Of a DNA stretch of 64,000 nt, positions 45,608-61,120 are shown piece after piece. This stretch comes from Yamagishiella unicocca. Its lineage: Eukaryota > Chlorophyta > Chlorophyceae > Chlamydomonadales > Volvocaceae. The first letter of the stretch is position 1. Every line of letters starts with the position of its first letter. The stretch spans positions 186,001-250,000 of the forward strand of contig BDSL01000004.1 in the NCBI GenBank assembly GCA_003116995.1, in the 5' to 3' direction. The position numbers and the translations under genes were made by a program. The notes beneath the pieces were generated by a model. It did not search any database and was not told where the DNA came from. It saw nothing but the letters and a program-made list of their open reading frames with translations.

Positions 45608-46996
45608 ATGCTGAGCGATGCAACGGCCGACTTCCAGGTAAGGCCTTGATTGCTTCATTTTCTACGCCGCGCTTTTCCTTCCTTGCGTGGCCAACCGGCC
45701 GCAATTTTGCGCTTCAACTGCTTCTTTGGATATAGCATTTGGGCCCGTTTTGCGAAGCATGTGACACGTCAGGCCACCCCGCGACTACAAAAATTTCCGC
45801 GTCCGGCGCGCGCTCCATCAAAGCGCATGTGAACCCTTGCTGGAGCCATATCACACTTCCTCAAGAACGATTTGCTTGAGTAGCCAATCCTACTTACGTG
45901 GCCGTCGCGTGGGGAACTTTGGTGTGAGCTAAACCTACCCTGGCCGCCTACAGCAACGTGCACTGGTGAAATGAGTCAGCCCCGTTTGCCTATTTTTTTG
46001 CAGTATTACTGCGTTGGCTACTCATCCCATCCGACTGACGCCAGACCGTCGGGTGAAGGACAGCCGACACCAATGCCGTTCTGCGAGGTATGATTGTTAT
46101 TCGACGTTGTGTGATGCGCCACACACTTTCGCTAATGGCTACATTGAAAATGCCGATGAACCTTCAGGGCGTGGAAATTGCCGTCACCGAGGAGCGCACG
46201 CCGGCAGCAGTACCAGCGGCAGGTGTGTATTCGGGCTCCGCGGGCTCTGAGCTCGCCAACAGCCATGGATCTAGGATTAGAGCGGTATCATAGGTTCTAA
46301 ATCATAAAAGGGAGTTTCCTGTGCCTGTTCACGGGACAAGGGAGGCAGGCGGCGGGTGGCAGGCGTTATGGTGTCGTTTGACCTGAACGCCACGTACGCA
46401 GGGCACGGATTCCTCTGGTGCTACGTACGCCGGATAAGCAAACGCCCGCACCTTGGATTCACTGCACCGCTCGTAGGCGCCGTTGCAGGGCCCCTCCTCC
46501 GCGACCGTCCTATGATACCGCACGACCACGGCGGCCATGGCCATAAGGAGCCCCTGCCCCCATCGGCAACAGGCCCGTCCGACGAGGATCGAAGTCTCAG
46601 ATCGCGCTTTCGCAAGCAGTTCAGCCGAAACGCGGACAGCCTCCTATCAGCGGTCACCGGAGAGAAGTTGCCGCAATTGCCAGTCCAGCTGCGGAAATAT
46701 GACACCGTGGCTGACGCGAAACAAATGTGAGTTGCGAACGCCTTTTCCAGGTTGCAGCAGGGACCTGACGCGAAACGAACCTGTGGTGTATACTGAGGTG
46801 CATCATGAGGCGGTGGGAGGTTGCTAGCGTGCCAAGTGATCTCATGCAACCTTGCTGCTGCCGTCGCAGGTTTTCCGAGACGGCTTCAACCAACCTGCTC
46901 AAAATGCGGGCCATGGCTGAGTTCATAAGCAATCGGACCCTGGACGCAGTAAAGCCGATCTGGGAGCGGTTCCGGTCTGAAGAGGAAACAGAGTAG
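45608..46996 (+). CDS. Unrecognised 177-residue protein, five exons
   Basis: Exons 45608-45637, 46004-46087, 46168-46222, 46489-46726 and 46870-46996 (TAG) join in phase with good donors (GTAAGG, GTATGA, GTGTGT, GTGAGT) and CAG acceptors. The product starts MLSDATADFQYYCVGYSSH, has PMPFCEGVEIAV, a His/Gly stretch (HDHGGHGH), a basic RSRFRKQFSR segment, and ends with an amphipathic helix-rich region including AVKPIWERFRSEEE. No signal peptide or membrane segment is evident. The exon structure and balanced composition argue for a real, conserved gene, but I do not recognise the family. It shares a divergent promoter region with the axonemal gene CCDC40, which by itself is weak evidence for a ciliary role. 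Confidence 0.72.
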
Positions 46997-48154
46997 CCAA
47001 GCTGCGTGGACCGTAGGAAGCAAACCTAAAAACACCTGGGGCGCATGCGGTGTCGTCCTGGCACTACACCGCTGCGGCCGCCTGGTCATTGAGGATTGCT
47101 GATGGCTAGTACAAGTTTTCAGTTTAAGTGGCGGGCATATTCATGGACTGATTTGGATCGCATTGGTGGATCGGAAATGCGTTTTTTGCGCGCGTTCCCG
47201 GCATGCTTGGAGTGGTCTGTTAGCATCACTGCAGACTGTAATGTGACGTCCTTTGGAGAGCCATTGACGGCGGGCATCATGAGGATGCTGATCGCATGCA
47301 AAGAGGAGCTGTTTAAAGATCATTTGACCACCATTTCATATGTCTTGTTACATCGTATGTTTCTCGAGGTGGAAAAGTGGCCACCTGCATTCGGCATGCG
47401 GTACGCAACGAGTTTTACACCCTCCATGTACAATGCGCGCAGTGTTTGGTGGCGTGTGAATCGTGGAGAGGTGCGGGTGTGTGGTTCGCCTTTAGTCCCC
47501 ACCGAGTGTTGAGTTGTGGGTTGGAGGTGGAGTGGCCGATATTGGGGTGGCTGGTAACTGGGAGTGAAGCATGCATTGCCGCAGCTGAAATGACTGGACG
47601 AGCGCGTGAAGAATCCGGGGTCGTGGCTCGTGAAGAATATGAAGTGCTTGCTACAAAGGAGTTGGTCATCCGTCGGCGCTCATCCTGGGCAGTTGTATTT
47701 ACCTATTCCTCTAGCACGTTTTGTGCTAAAGTTGCTCGATGTTCATGATGACAGCTATTTGCATGTCCCACGTTCTCATACCGTTGTAATTCCGTTATCA
47801 TGCCGTTGTTCAGTAACGATAGTGAAACGGCAAGCATTCACTTTCTTATATGTCGGCAAATAAATGTGCGCATCAAGCCTCAGAGCGCTGCGCCAGCTCC
47901 TCATCCTCGCGAAGTTTTGAACTCGAGCGGCAACGAATGCATATACGAACGCGATGCCTCTAGCTTATCCGGACAACAGATGTGCCTCCAGGTGACCCGG
48001 ACAGAGGTAAGTATAACCATCCATCAGAGGCTCGGATGATGGGGGGGCTGGGTAAAATCAGTAATAGCAGTGATGGAACTATAGGTACGGCGGCATCGAC
48101 TATTCTATCCAATAACTAAAATAAATCCTGTTGTATACATTGCTCCTTGTCAAT
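46997..48154. other. Intergenic region; contains an unsupported open frame
   Basis: It follows the unknown gene and precedes FolD, both plus strand. A TGTAA at about 47238 could end the upstream transcript. A 138-codon open frame at 47096-47512 has no family match, no intron and codon use unlike the neighbours, so it is not called as a gene. Confidence 0.45.
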
Positions 48155-51100
48155 ATGGCTTCTAACAGCCCAACCATTAGCACTGCGCCGGCCGCGCTGG
48201 CGCCAGCTTCGTTGCCTGCACCTGCGTCCGTACCAGCCTCTGTTTCTTCGCCCTTTATGAATGGGAATGTGATCGATGGTAAGGCTGTCGCCGCAAAGAT
48301 TAGGGAGGAGACGGCCGCAAAGGTGACAGAGCTCAAGGCCAAGTACAATCGGGTAGGCCTACTACAATTGCCAAATTACATTCAACACCACGCATTGCAG
48401 GTCATTCGGCTTCCATATCGTTTGAAGGGTGTTGATCTGGGGCTCACAAGCCTTCGCTCGCACCCTGTGCGATTTTGCATACTTCACTTCGTACGCCCCC
48501 ATTGCGCACATACTGTATCAAATTTGTCATCTAGCAACGCAATGGTCCCGTAGCTGATATGGGTTGCTGACGTAGTCCTTCAGTGTCCCGTTTCCCTGCC
48601 TTGATAATAACCGACAAGCAGTGCCACAACCATGTCCCCCTAGCCTAACCTCGGATGCCTTTCCACAAACTATCGCTAGGTACCTGGTCTAGCAGTGGTA
48701 ATTGTCGGCGAGCGCAAGGACAGCCAGACTTACGTGCGCATGAAGCGGAAGGTGAGCCGTTGAGAGGTTCAAGGGGTTAACATGATGCAGACAAGACCAA
48801 CAAGGTACGGCTGACGGTGTGCAAGGAAATGCAGGGGCACGGCGTTGGGGCGTTCCTGGCTTCTGTCAGGCTGGTTCGACTCACGAATGAGGGCCAAAAC
48901 GAATACACACTGGAGACGTCTGGCATTGCATCTTTTGGGCCCAGCCACCTGCCGCGGAGCGGCTTTGAAGGGCCGGGTCCTGAGAGCTTGTAGCTCCTTT
49001 TCGCCGCCGGTACCGCAACGGACACTCGCTGACAAGGATCGCGCGCCTTGTACGCCCGCCTGCCCTCTCCCCTCTACCTCTTAGGCATGTGAGGAGGTAG
49101 GCATCGCTTCCTTCGGCGCTGACCTGCACCTGCCAGACACGGCCACCCAGGTGCGGCCCAGTTTGTCTCCTGCCAGCTGCCCGCGCCTGTGCCGACCCAC
49201 GCCGTCCACCCGGGCCGCAAGCACTAATAGCGCCTACTTCTGAGGCCGCCTGCGCCCTCACCACCTCACCCGCGTGTACGTCACCACACGGCAATATTCA
49301 CGCCCACGCGCCTGCCCGCCCGCTGCGCCCTTGTCGGCCCTTTCCTGTCCCCGCTAGGAAGAGGTCCTGGCGGTGGTGCGCGCCTTCAACGACAACCCGG
49401 ACGTGCACGGCATCCTGGTCCAGCTGCCGCTGCCGAAGCACATCGACGAGCAGGTGTGTGCGCAACCGCGCCAATGGGTCTCTCGCTACTCCAGGCCCGC
49501 AGAGAAGCTTGGGGTGCAAGGAAGGTGACGGTTGCCAGCGCGCACACCTACGGGCGTTCAACGTCCTCCTCAGCCGTTATCGTAATGGGCGCGCCAGCGC
49601 CGCCGCCAGATCACCACAACCACAACCACAACCACCACAACCGCTACCATTGCCGCCGCTGCCTCTCCGCCGCCGCCGCCACCACCAGGCCGTCCTGAGC
49701 GCCATCAGCGTCGAAAAGGACGTTGACGGCTTCCATCCGCTCAACATCGGGCGCCTGGCCATGAAGGGGCGCGAGCCGCTTTTCGTGCCATGCACGCCGC
49801 TGGGCTGCATGGAGCTGCTGGAGAGGTGCGGCAGCGCGACTGATTGGCGCATTGGCTCCGGCGTGGGCTGGAAACACCGTGTCCATATAAGCTACCCCTC
49901 TGCTCCGGCCCCCTGCACACCAGGTGCGGCATCCCCACCAAGGGCAAGCGCGCCGTGGTGGTGGGTCGCTCCAACATCGTGGGCATGCCCGCGGCGATGC
50001 TGCTGAACAAGCGCGACGCCACCGTCACGATCTGCCACTCCGCAACCAAGGTGGGCTGGTACCGGTGGTGGGTTTAGAGGAAAGGCAGTGTAATAGGGAA
50101 TGGTGGTGGTTTAGGGTTACAGGGTTTTAGGACGAGGTTGGGAAACGTGCGTGTGGGAAACGGATTGCCCTAACGGCCTGGGCTTCTTCCTAGTATAACC
50201 ACGGGGTATGGCGGGGATGGCGGTGGCGGTCAGGTGGCACCTGATGGGCATAAGACGTGGTCACGTGCGTTCCGCGCAGGACATGGAGAGCATCATACGG
50301 CAGGCGGACATCATCATTGCCGCCGCTGGCCAGGCCCAGCTGATCCGCGGCAGCTGGGTCAAGCCAGGCGCCGCCATCATCGACGTCGGAACCAACCCGA
50401 TTGACGACCCGTCGAAGGTACGACGAAATAGCGTCCTTAGGTGTCGAACATGGGCCGCACCCTGGAAGCGTTCGAAGAGGCTAGGTCCTTGGGGCGCACG
50501 TCGCTGCGTGTATCATGTATCATGTACCATGTATCATATATCCACCTAATCCCAGAGCGATTCCGCGGGTTCATGACACTGGGACCGTCTCAAAATCCAG
50601 GCTGCTGGCTACCGCTTGGTGGGAGATGCGAACTTCGACGAGTGCAAGGCGGTGGCGGGCGCAATCACGCCCGTGCCCGGTGGGTCGCTCGCGGGGGCGG
50701 GTAACGGGATTAGCCGTCCTTGCCTCCATGAATCATCGTCGCCAGCGGGATCTAAAGCCCTTCGCGCCCCGACCACTCAACGCCCCCTCATGGCGCACTC
50801 TGCACTGTGCAGGCGGCGTGGGCCCTATGACCATCGCCATCCTCCTCAGGAACACAATGGAGAGCGGGGAGCGGTTCATCTCTGGAAAGCTGGAGGTACG
50901 TATGTCCTCTGGGTAGTGCGGATCTGGCTCGACGTTCTTCTGCCCTCGTAGCTGCAGGGTGTCATTCTGGCAACCAGATACCGGGTATGGCGACGCCTAC
51001 CTTGTCCGGGAAAGGTGGTCGGGATGCTGATAAACTTGACGGCAAATTGGCGGGTGATCTCTGTGCGTCCCTAATCGACTTGGGGAGTATGTTTCCACGA

Positions 51101-51434
51101 AAGTGCTCTCGGGACAGCCTGCGTTGCCTTATGGAAGACTCGCGATGACCAGTAAGGCTCTGGGGCGGTTTGCGAGGTCGTTGGTCAGGACACGGTGCGC
51201 AGCCACGAGCTCAACGGTATCCTTCCACGAGCCCCCTAACCACCACCTCCCTCGTTACGCACCCTGACGCAGTCGACAACGTCTCCTTCGAAGGCCGCCA
51301 AGAGTGGCAGGAAGGGCCCGCTTTCAAAGCTGCTTCCACAGAAAGATCAGCTGGGACCCTGGTCGGTGCTGGCGGCCGGCTCGCTCGTGGCGGGGATGGT
51401 GCTGCAGCGTGCGTTTGGTGGGAGGCGGCAGTAA
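48155..51434 (+). CDS. Methylenetetrahydrofolate dehydrogenase/cyclohydrolase (FolD type)
   Basis: Ten exons join in phase: 48155-48352, 48680-48751, 49085-49150, 49358-49453, 49689-49825, 49924-50050, 50280-50417, 50601-50679, 50813-50895 and 51273-51434 (TAA), 385 residues. It interconverts 5,10-methylene-, 5,10-methenyl- and 10-formyl-tetrahydrofolate with NADP. FolD signatures are present in order: YVRMKRKACEEVGI (catalytic Tyr and Lys), [31 protein letters not shown], the dinucleotide loop [31 protein letters not shown] and [16 protein letters not shown]. The N-terminus is Ala/Pro/Ser-rich and could be a targeting peptide. The last exon adds about 53 residues: a basic Lys/Ser segment and a hydrophobic [15 protein letters not shown] stretch ending GGRRQ, absent from usual FolD. 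Without that splice the protein would stop at 50916, close to the normal FolD end. Confidence 0.92.
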
Positions 51435-52428
51435 CACCACGGAGGACTAGGGCAAGGTGCTGTTCTGCCAGAACGCCTGGCGAAGGCGCAGGGGCGGCTA
51501 GGCGGGCTGGAAGGCACGGAGGCGAGGGGACCGGGTGAGTACCCAGGATCCTGGGGGCTTGGGAGGAGTGCGACGACTGGCTGGGCTTCGGATGTAGGGA
51601 CTCTTGGTGCAGCAAGACTCGTGATGCAGTGGCCAGCCAGTTGGTTGGGGCAGCGACTGACTCCAGCTGACTTGGCCATGATGGCGTCTGGAAGGCACGC
51701 GGACTTGTAACGATTATGCCAAGGGGTACACACGGTCAGAGGTTTGCACCTCGCGGTTCGTTGTTCCCCATCCAGAAGCTATGGACGTCAGGTTCCCCCT
51801 CCACGGGCTGGGGCATGGAAGCGCTGGTGCAGTCGTGTGCCCAGTAACACGTTGATGGGGTATTAAGTGGAACGGGCAATGGACGCTTTTATCCGCATAA
51901 AAACTGAATCCTCTCGAATCCCCCTCGTGCACGTCCGTGACGTCTCCACTAGGCCCCTGGCCAGCCAGGGGGAGGGCTCGGCATTCGTATATTATACTCA
52001 TACTAGTACCCGAAACTCCTCTAGGATCATACGCATCTAGGTCCTGAGGGAGTGCGCAGGTATGAGTGATCCTCCAAGCCGCACGACAAGTTGTACTACA
52101 AGCACACTGAAGTTATGAAGCGAACTTGCTTTCTGAGATATTCAGTAACCCGTCCTTAACAGGTCAACCTATCCGTAACGTGAAACCCTCAGCCCATATA
52201 CTTGGTATGAAAATAGGCATCGCACTCGGGTACTCGACGTAGAGCCGTAGACTCCTGTCATAGCATGACTTTTCAAGCAATCTCTTGATGTAACTGAGTA
52301 GTTAGTTGGATACTACGCCTGGCTTTCTGTTGCAGTCCTGCGATTACAGAGCCCCAAACTAAGTTCGGCTCTTGGTCAGGAGTAGTAATCCAGCGTGTAA
52401 CCCTATTCATTATAGCCGTGCCATCAAT
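51435..52428. other. Intergenic region between FolD and the DeSI-like gene
   Basis: A TGTAA at about 51706 is the likely FolD poly(A) signal. The remainder is mixed-composition sequence with no recognised feature and should contain the promoter of the next gene. Confidence 0.45.
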
Positions 52429-54338
52429 ATGGCCCCAGTAATGCTGAACATTTACGACCTGGCCCCGCAAAACAATTGGACCTACTGGTGCGGCGTCGGA
52501 ATATTTCACTCCGGTGTTGAGGTTTACGGCGTGGAGTATGCCTACGGAGGTGCGGACTAGTTCAGCTGAGGAGGGCTGAGGCGGCAGTTATGCTACGGGG
52601 CCGCGAACACCCCAGGAAGCCATCGGCGCCCTCACATGGTGCTGGCCTTTTGACAGGACACGACTATGACTACTCGGGAGTCTTTGCTACAAACCCGCGA
52701 GACGCTCCGGGGCAAGGTAGGGTGGGACTGATGTTGTTCGAAATACGCGCGGAAAAACGCGCCCGCATCAGCTGATTCGTGATATTGCGGCGAGCATATG
52801 CGGTGTATCGTTGCACGTCCCGGCGATGGCAGGTGACCTCCATCATCGTGCCTGTTCGCCTACCATCACTACACATAAGTGTGCACCCTGCTGTGCATAA
52901 TTGCCTGTCCTGTATTAGCGTCCGTGTCAGGCCTAAGTGCCGTCGGTGCTGCGCATGCTTTTCGTTTTTACGGCCTCTATGTTAGAACAAACACCTTACC
53001 AGCCGCGCCCGGCCCCCCTCCCACGCACCCGCACTCTGGTTCAAAATTTGGCTAATGGCTTACCGACGAAGTGATCTTCCGGGAGAGCGTTCCCATGGGG
53101 GACACCAATTTGAGCCAGCAGGAAATCCACCACCTGGTGCAGCGAATGGGCAGTGACTATAAGGGCAACAACTACCACCTGCTGCAGGTGGGGCGAATGG
53201 CAGTTGGGCAGGCCGCATCTGAAAGGGAAGGCGGCATTCGGGTTGGGGTGAACAGAGGTTGCCAGTGGGCAGGGGGCCGACGACAAGGATTATGGTAATG
53301 CCTCGCCGTGCTTGAATGTCAATAACCGTGCTTATTTCTCGCGGACCGAGTGCTATGTGTCACGTGCGGGATAGCAAGAGCGTGCATGTGTGCACAATTG
53401 GTTGCTAGGGCAACTGGGTTGTGGGCTCAAGCAGCAGGTCGCATGGAATATGGGTCGGCCTCACCTTCACGACTAAGGAACCCACTGCTCGGCAGGCACA
53501 CAGTCGGCACGTATGTCTTAAGCAGCAGCTGCTAACCAGTATGAAGCGCACAACCACCAGTTCGAAAGCATTGAACCCCTCATCTCGCCACATTTCCCTG
53601 GTGCCCTTGCATATTTCCCCCCTTCCGGACGGTCGCTTATAGCGCAACTGCAACCAGTAAGTCCCTAGGGCAGCACAGTAACGGCTTTGGTGCTCAGCAA
53701 CGCGTGCCCAAAGTTCTGGGGGTAGTCTTGCGCGGTATTATTGCGCGTTAGGCGAGCGTGCCATGCGATGGTGTCACGTTGGAGTCGGATTATTTGCAAT
53801 GCCAGGGATATCGGCCGCTGTTTTCTGCTGATGCGGGACTACCTGCATGATCGAGTAACGTAATTGCCCGTGTCGTTAATCTCGTGGGTCGATGCGATTA
53901 TACCTACTTTGCTTCTAATTCGCCCTGGCCCTCCGCCCTCAACGTTCACAGCTTTGCAAATGATCTCTGCCGGCAGCTGGTGGGGAGAGAGGCCCCAAGC
54001 TGGGTAAGCAACAGGGGGACCTGCAGTTGAATCCGCTTGTGGAATTAGGCGCCAACGAGTGCGGAAGAACACGCGTGACATGTATATGGTGGATCAAATC
54101 CCGCAAAACTCGTCCATTAAACCGACATAGCACTGGAATGCGCATGTTATATCGGCGTCCAAGCCGTACTACCCACAGGTATAGCTACTGGCAGGCGCCT
54201 TGACTTATCCCGGCTCCGCTCCGCATGCAGATCAACCGGCTGGCAGGGATAGCGGTCATGCTCCACTGCCTCATCCCCACGTCATGGGTTCCGCCACTAC
54301 AGACACCATCTGTTATCCCAATACTGGACAGTAAGTAG
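52429..54338 (+). CDS. PPPDE/DeSI-family cysteine isopeptidase
   Basis: Exons 52429-52549, 52657-52716, 53072-53187, 53643-53656, 53952-54003 and 54231-54338 join in phase to give 156 residues. The sequence follows the plant DeSI-like proteins: VMLNIYDLAPQNNWTYWCGV, GIFHSGVEVYGVEYAYGG (catalytic His), HDYDYSGVF, VIFRESVPMGDTNLS, YKGNNYHLL, RNCNHFANDLC (catalytic Cys), and APSWINRLAG. Such enzymes remove SUMO or ubiquitin from proteins; the substrate cannot be told. The catalytic Cys is coded by a 14-nt exon between a TAG acceptor and a GTAAGT donor. The 3' end is uncertain: the frame stops at 54336-54338, but a GTAAGT at 54331 could splice to sequence near 54664, whose other frame stays open to 54772. 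Confidence 0.82.
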
Positions 54339-56811
54339 CTGCTCCATGCATCCGTGTAGAACCGCGCCCGAATTTTCTGTGGACCAGTGCCACTCATCAC
54401 CCGCTTGCAAATTGCGCGTCGCTTGCGTCTTGCGGCGCGCTCACGACATCCTATGGAAGGGGAGAACGGGCCCTCGCGTCAGATAGCAGGTGTACGGTAC
54501 ACGAGAGAAGTCGCTTGCTTGTGGGTTTTGCCTTAACCAGGAGCACACATGGCGAAAAGCAGAAGCGTCAGTCGTCTTGCAATTGCCCTTGTTGCGCATG
54601 AACTCCTCCGAAGCGTTATGTTCCCGCTGTTGCGCGTCCGATAGGTACTCCAAGCCCTGCCAGGGATGAGGACAAGCTGCTGTTGAATCCGGCGGGGCAG
54701 CGCTCCGATGTTTATGGCGAGCGGCTGCAGCCATCGGCCATGCTGCCATCAGCAGGGGGGACGCGAATCTGATGCACCAGTTTGCACCTGACTGCTGTGA
54801 TTCACTGGCCCAGGGTTGCTCCCGTTACGTATCCAACGTCTTCGCTCAGAGAAATAATGTAGTTGGCAATCCGCCAGTTTATCGACCAGACATGCTTGTT
54901 GTGACTGCGCTCATAGGCGGTCATACCCAGTCCACTAAACGGTACTACCGGGATGCGTTCTGGGCCCGCCTTCTTGTTGATATGGGGTTGGTGTGCTGAG
55001 ACCTGCTGCGTCTGTCTGCGTTTGTCTGCAAGGTGCTTTAGCTTTTGTGATGGACTGGTTCTGTAGGTTTGTATGTTCGGCGAACAGAGGTGTCCTGGGA
55101 GCTGGGGGTGATGGCAACCTCGTAGTAGGCATACCGAGCGAATTCGAGAGGTACCAGACAGGGCCGTTCTGTGAAGCATCGTGTTAGTGGGTGCACGGAG
55201 GACAGCTCCACGTGGGTGCACTGGCGAGGTTTGCGTACATCGCACTCTGGCTCTGGTGATAATACTGGTTAGGAAGACCACTGTGCGTCCGGTGCATTCG
55301 ACGATGCGTCAGGGGTTGGCCAGCCAGGCCTGCTGGCGACATGGCAGCCACCGGATTGCATCTGGGAAGAGCTTGGCCTTACTCATAGGTAGGCACGTGC
55401 AATTGCTAGGGTGAGCTAGTTGATCGCGAACGCTGGCAGTCCCATTGGGTCGAGGGGCAGGGTATCGCGGTTGGCACTTGTGACGCTGGATTTGTGTGGT
55501 TAATAAAGGAAAGCCGCGAGGAGCCACGGGCGAACCACAAACCGAAGGGCAGAACATCCCCTGGAGAGTGGGTGTGGCATTGGGTCCTCAAGAACATCTG
55601 TACAGCATTGGGTTCATGGTCGGTTTGGAGTAAGAGGGCATTGTATCCCCCCTTGCATGTCTTGGTCTGTGAGGTGTGTCTTGTAGTTTCCGTTACAAGC
55701 AATGATTAATGCGTTCACTCCTTGATGCACAGTGGAATGGACGAGACGTGCCGTGCCGTGCGACTGCTGGCTGATGCTCCTATTGCGTCGTGGTATTATA
55801 AGTATCGTAAAATGAGTTGGTGGTCCCGTCATCCGTGTGGGTACCGAGGACCGCCACTTTGTGAGCAGGAGTTCTGGGCAAGTGGTAGCGACCGGTGGTG
55901 CTGCCATGCTGTTGCCTGACGCAGTTTTGGTGGGGGTGGTCAGATGGGCTCGCGTCTAACCGTTAACCGGCGCAGCACTACATCATCCGTGTCGTTTTCT
56001 TTGTTCATTTCCATGCAGTGCTCTGCAAGTGACATGGGGCCGTCGTCGCCGTTGGTAGTGACCCCCACGACACCCATATGGCTCCCATGAACCAAGTGAA
56101 CGCCAGGCCGAACGCTAAATCGGGTGAGCAGTAGCAGATTGAGGTGGTGACCAGCAGAAGTGACTCTTACGACAGATACCGGTACCGTAGTGTCCTACAC
56201 GCTTCATTCAAGTTTCAATTTGTGTGTTCGAAGGCAACGCACCGAAAAATTCAAAATGGCATCGTACCAGCAGCTTGGAGAAAGCTGGAGGCAGGCCCTT
56301 GTGGATACCAAGCCGCAGCGCCAAAGTATACGGTTGCGTCCTTCACACGACCATTACATTCCTCCTGTGTCCTATCTGACGTGAAGTTAAGCTTTCACTC
56401 CTTCAGCCTTTCTCTTCCGAAGAAAGGGCTGAAGGACCGCGGGTCGCGGTACGCCGCGTAGCTACAACGCCACCTACTTGGCTATATGAGGTAAGAAGCC
56501 TGAACTACGTGATTCCATGATGGTGACCAGCGCAAAAGCTGGCCAGGAGCTCAACCTAACATGGCCTCCTTTGGCAGAACGAGAAAATTAATATAACATA
56601 ATGGATATTGCAAAAGCAAACAAGGTAGAAAACAATGCCGAATAGGCATGAGGGTTGATAAATCAGTAGTCCCCAAACACTCCAGGGGTGGCCCCGAGCG
56701 AGGCATTTCATTGTCTCTGCAATAGCACGTGTACAAGCCCTACGAGAGCCATAACGGGCTCGAAGTAAATCACACCCGACTGATAGCGGGATAAGCGTGG
56801 GTAGGACCAGG
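54339..56811. other. Intergenic region upstream of ATP2
   Basis: AT-richer sequence with no supported gene, apart from a possible 3' exon of the DeSI-like gene near 54664-54772. It contains a hairpin at 56400-56435 and should contain the ATP2 promoter. Confidence 0.4.
56400..56435. other. Inverted repeat / hairpin
   Basis: CCTTCAGCCTTTCT is followed by a short loop and AGAAAGGGCTGAAGG, pairing over about 14 bp with one bulged base. It lies about 380 bp upstream of the ATP2 start codon. Confidence 0.6.
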
Positions 56812-60429
<3,618 letters not shown>

Positions 60430-61120
60430 GCGTCGTATGGCGTTATGGTCGACCTCATAGTGGACATTGCGACCGTCTAATGCTGTACGATTCGTGCGGA
60501 GAGATGCAGTCAGCACCACTAACGCGGCGATGGCGAGCGGCGTGTGCTGGCGAAGCTTGCGGCGGGTGCAATAGCGGCGGTTCAGTTCCGTGGACGACAA
60601 CAGCGGGGCCAGCCGAGGCATGCACCACGCATCCCTTGGTGCCTGGGGCCCTGGCTGAGTCCAGGTTGGTCCGGCCCGTCATTTCGGAACACGCACCAGG
60701 CAGGGCTGGTCGCGTCGAGGGGCTGTCGGGTGGGCAATGAGGTGCACGTGGATGAATTCGATGGAGCTCTTCCACGATGCTGCAGGCTTAGGAACCTGAC
60801 CGGATGAGCGGGGTAGCAGTAATGGATTCTTCTTGTGCCCAGAATGGCGCGCTCTGCAAGCTGCACCTGCGTTCTCAATACGGGAGGCGTGAAGCGTGAT
60901 GTTGTGCGGATGATGGTCATCACCAGCTAGCAGATAATGTTTGTAGGGCTGGGTTTGCGCCTTGGCAAGGGCTGCATCGAGATGGGCATCGGATTTAGGC
61001 AGAGTAACTCGGTTACAATGGCATGTAATTGTCGCATGCTTGAAGCCGAGTATCCGGATGAGAAAAATGGATCGTCTCCGTGCAGCAACACCATCGTGCT
61101 ACGGCAGATAGACCGCTCTG
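60430..61120. other. Convergent 3' UTR region of ATP2 and the OPR gene
   Basis: ATP2 (plus) and the OPR gene (minus) end toward each other here. No coding exon was recognised. The facing poly(A) signals near the right end are listed separately. Confidence 0.55.
61013..61028. terminator. Facing poly(A) signals of ATP2 and the OPR gene
   Basis: TTACA at 61013-61017 is TGTAA on the minus strand, about 104 nt after the OPR stop. TGTAA at 61024-61028 is on the plus strand, about 595 nt after the ATP2 stop. With cleavage a short distance past each signal, the two transcripts would overlap slightly at their tails. Confidence 0.5.

Noticed and set aside
47096..47512. 138-codon plus-strand open frame
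   Set aside because: No family match, no splice context, and codon use unlike the neighbouring genes; likely chance in a lower-GC region.
53545..53640. Plus-strand reading with EAHNHQFES as a possible active-site exon of the DeSI-like gene
   Set aside because: It lacks the catalytic Cys. The 14-nt exon at 53643-53656 gives RNCNHF in exact phase with both neighbours.
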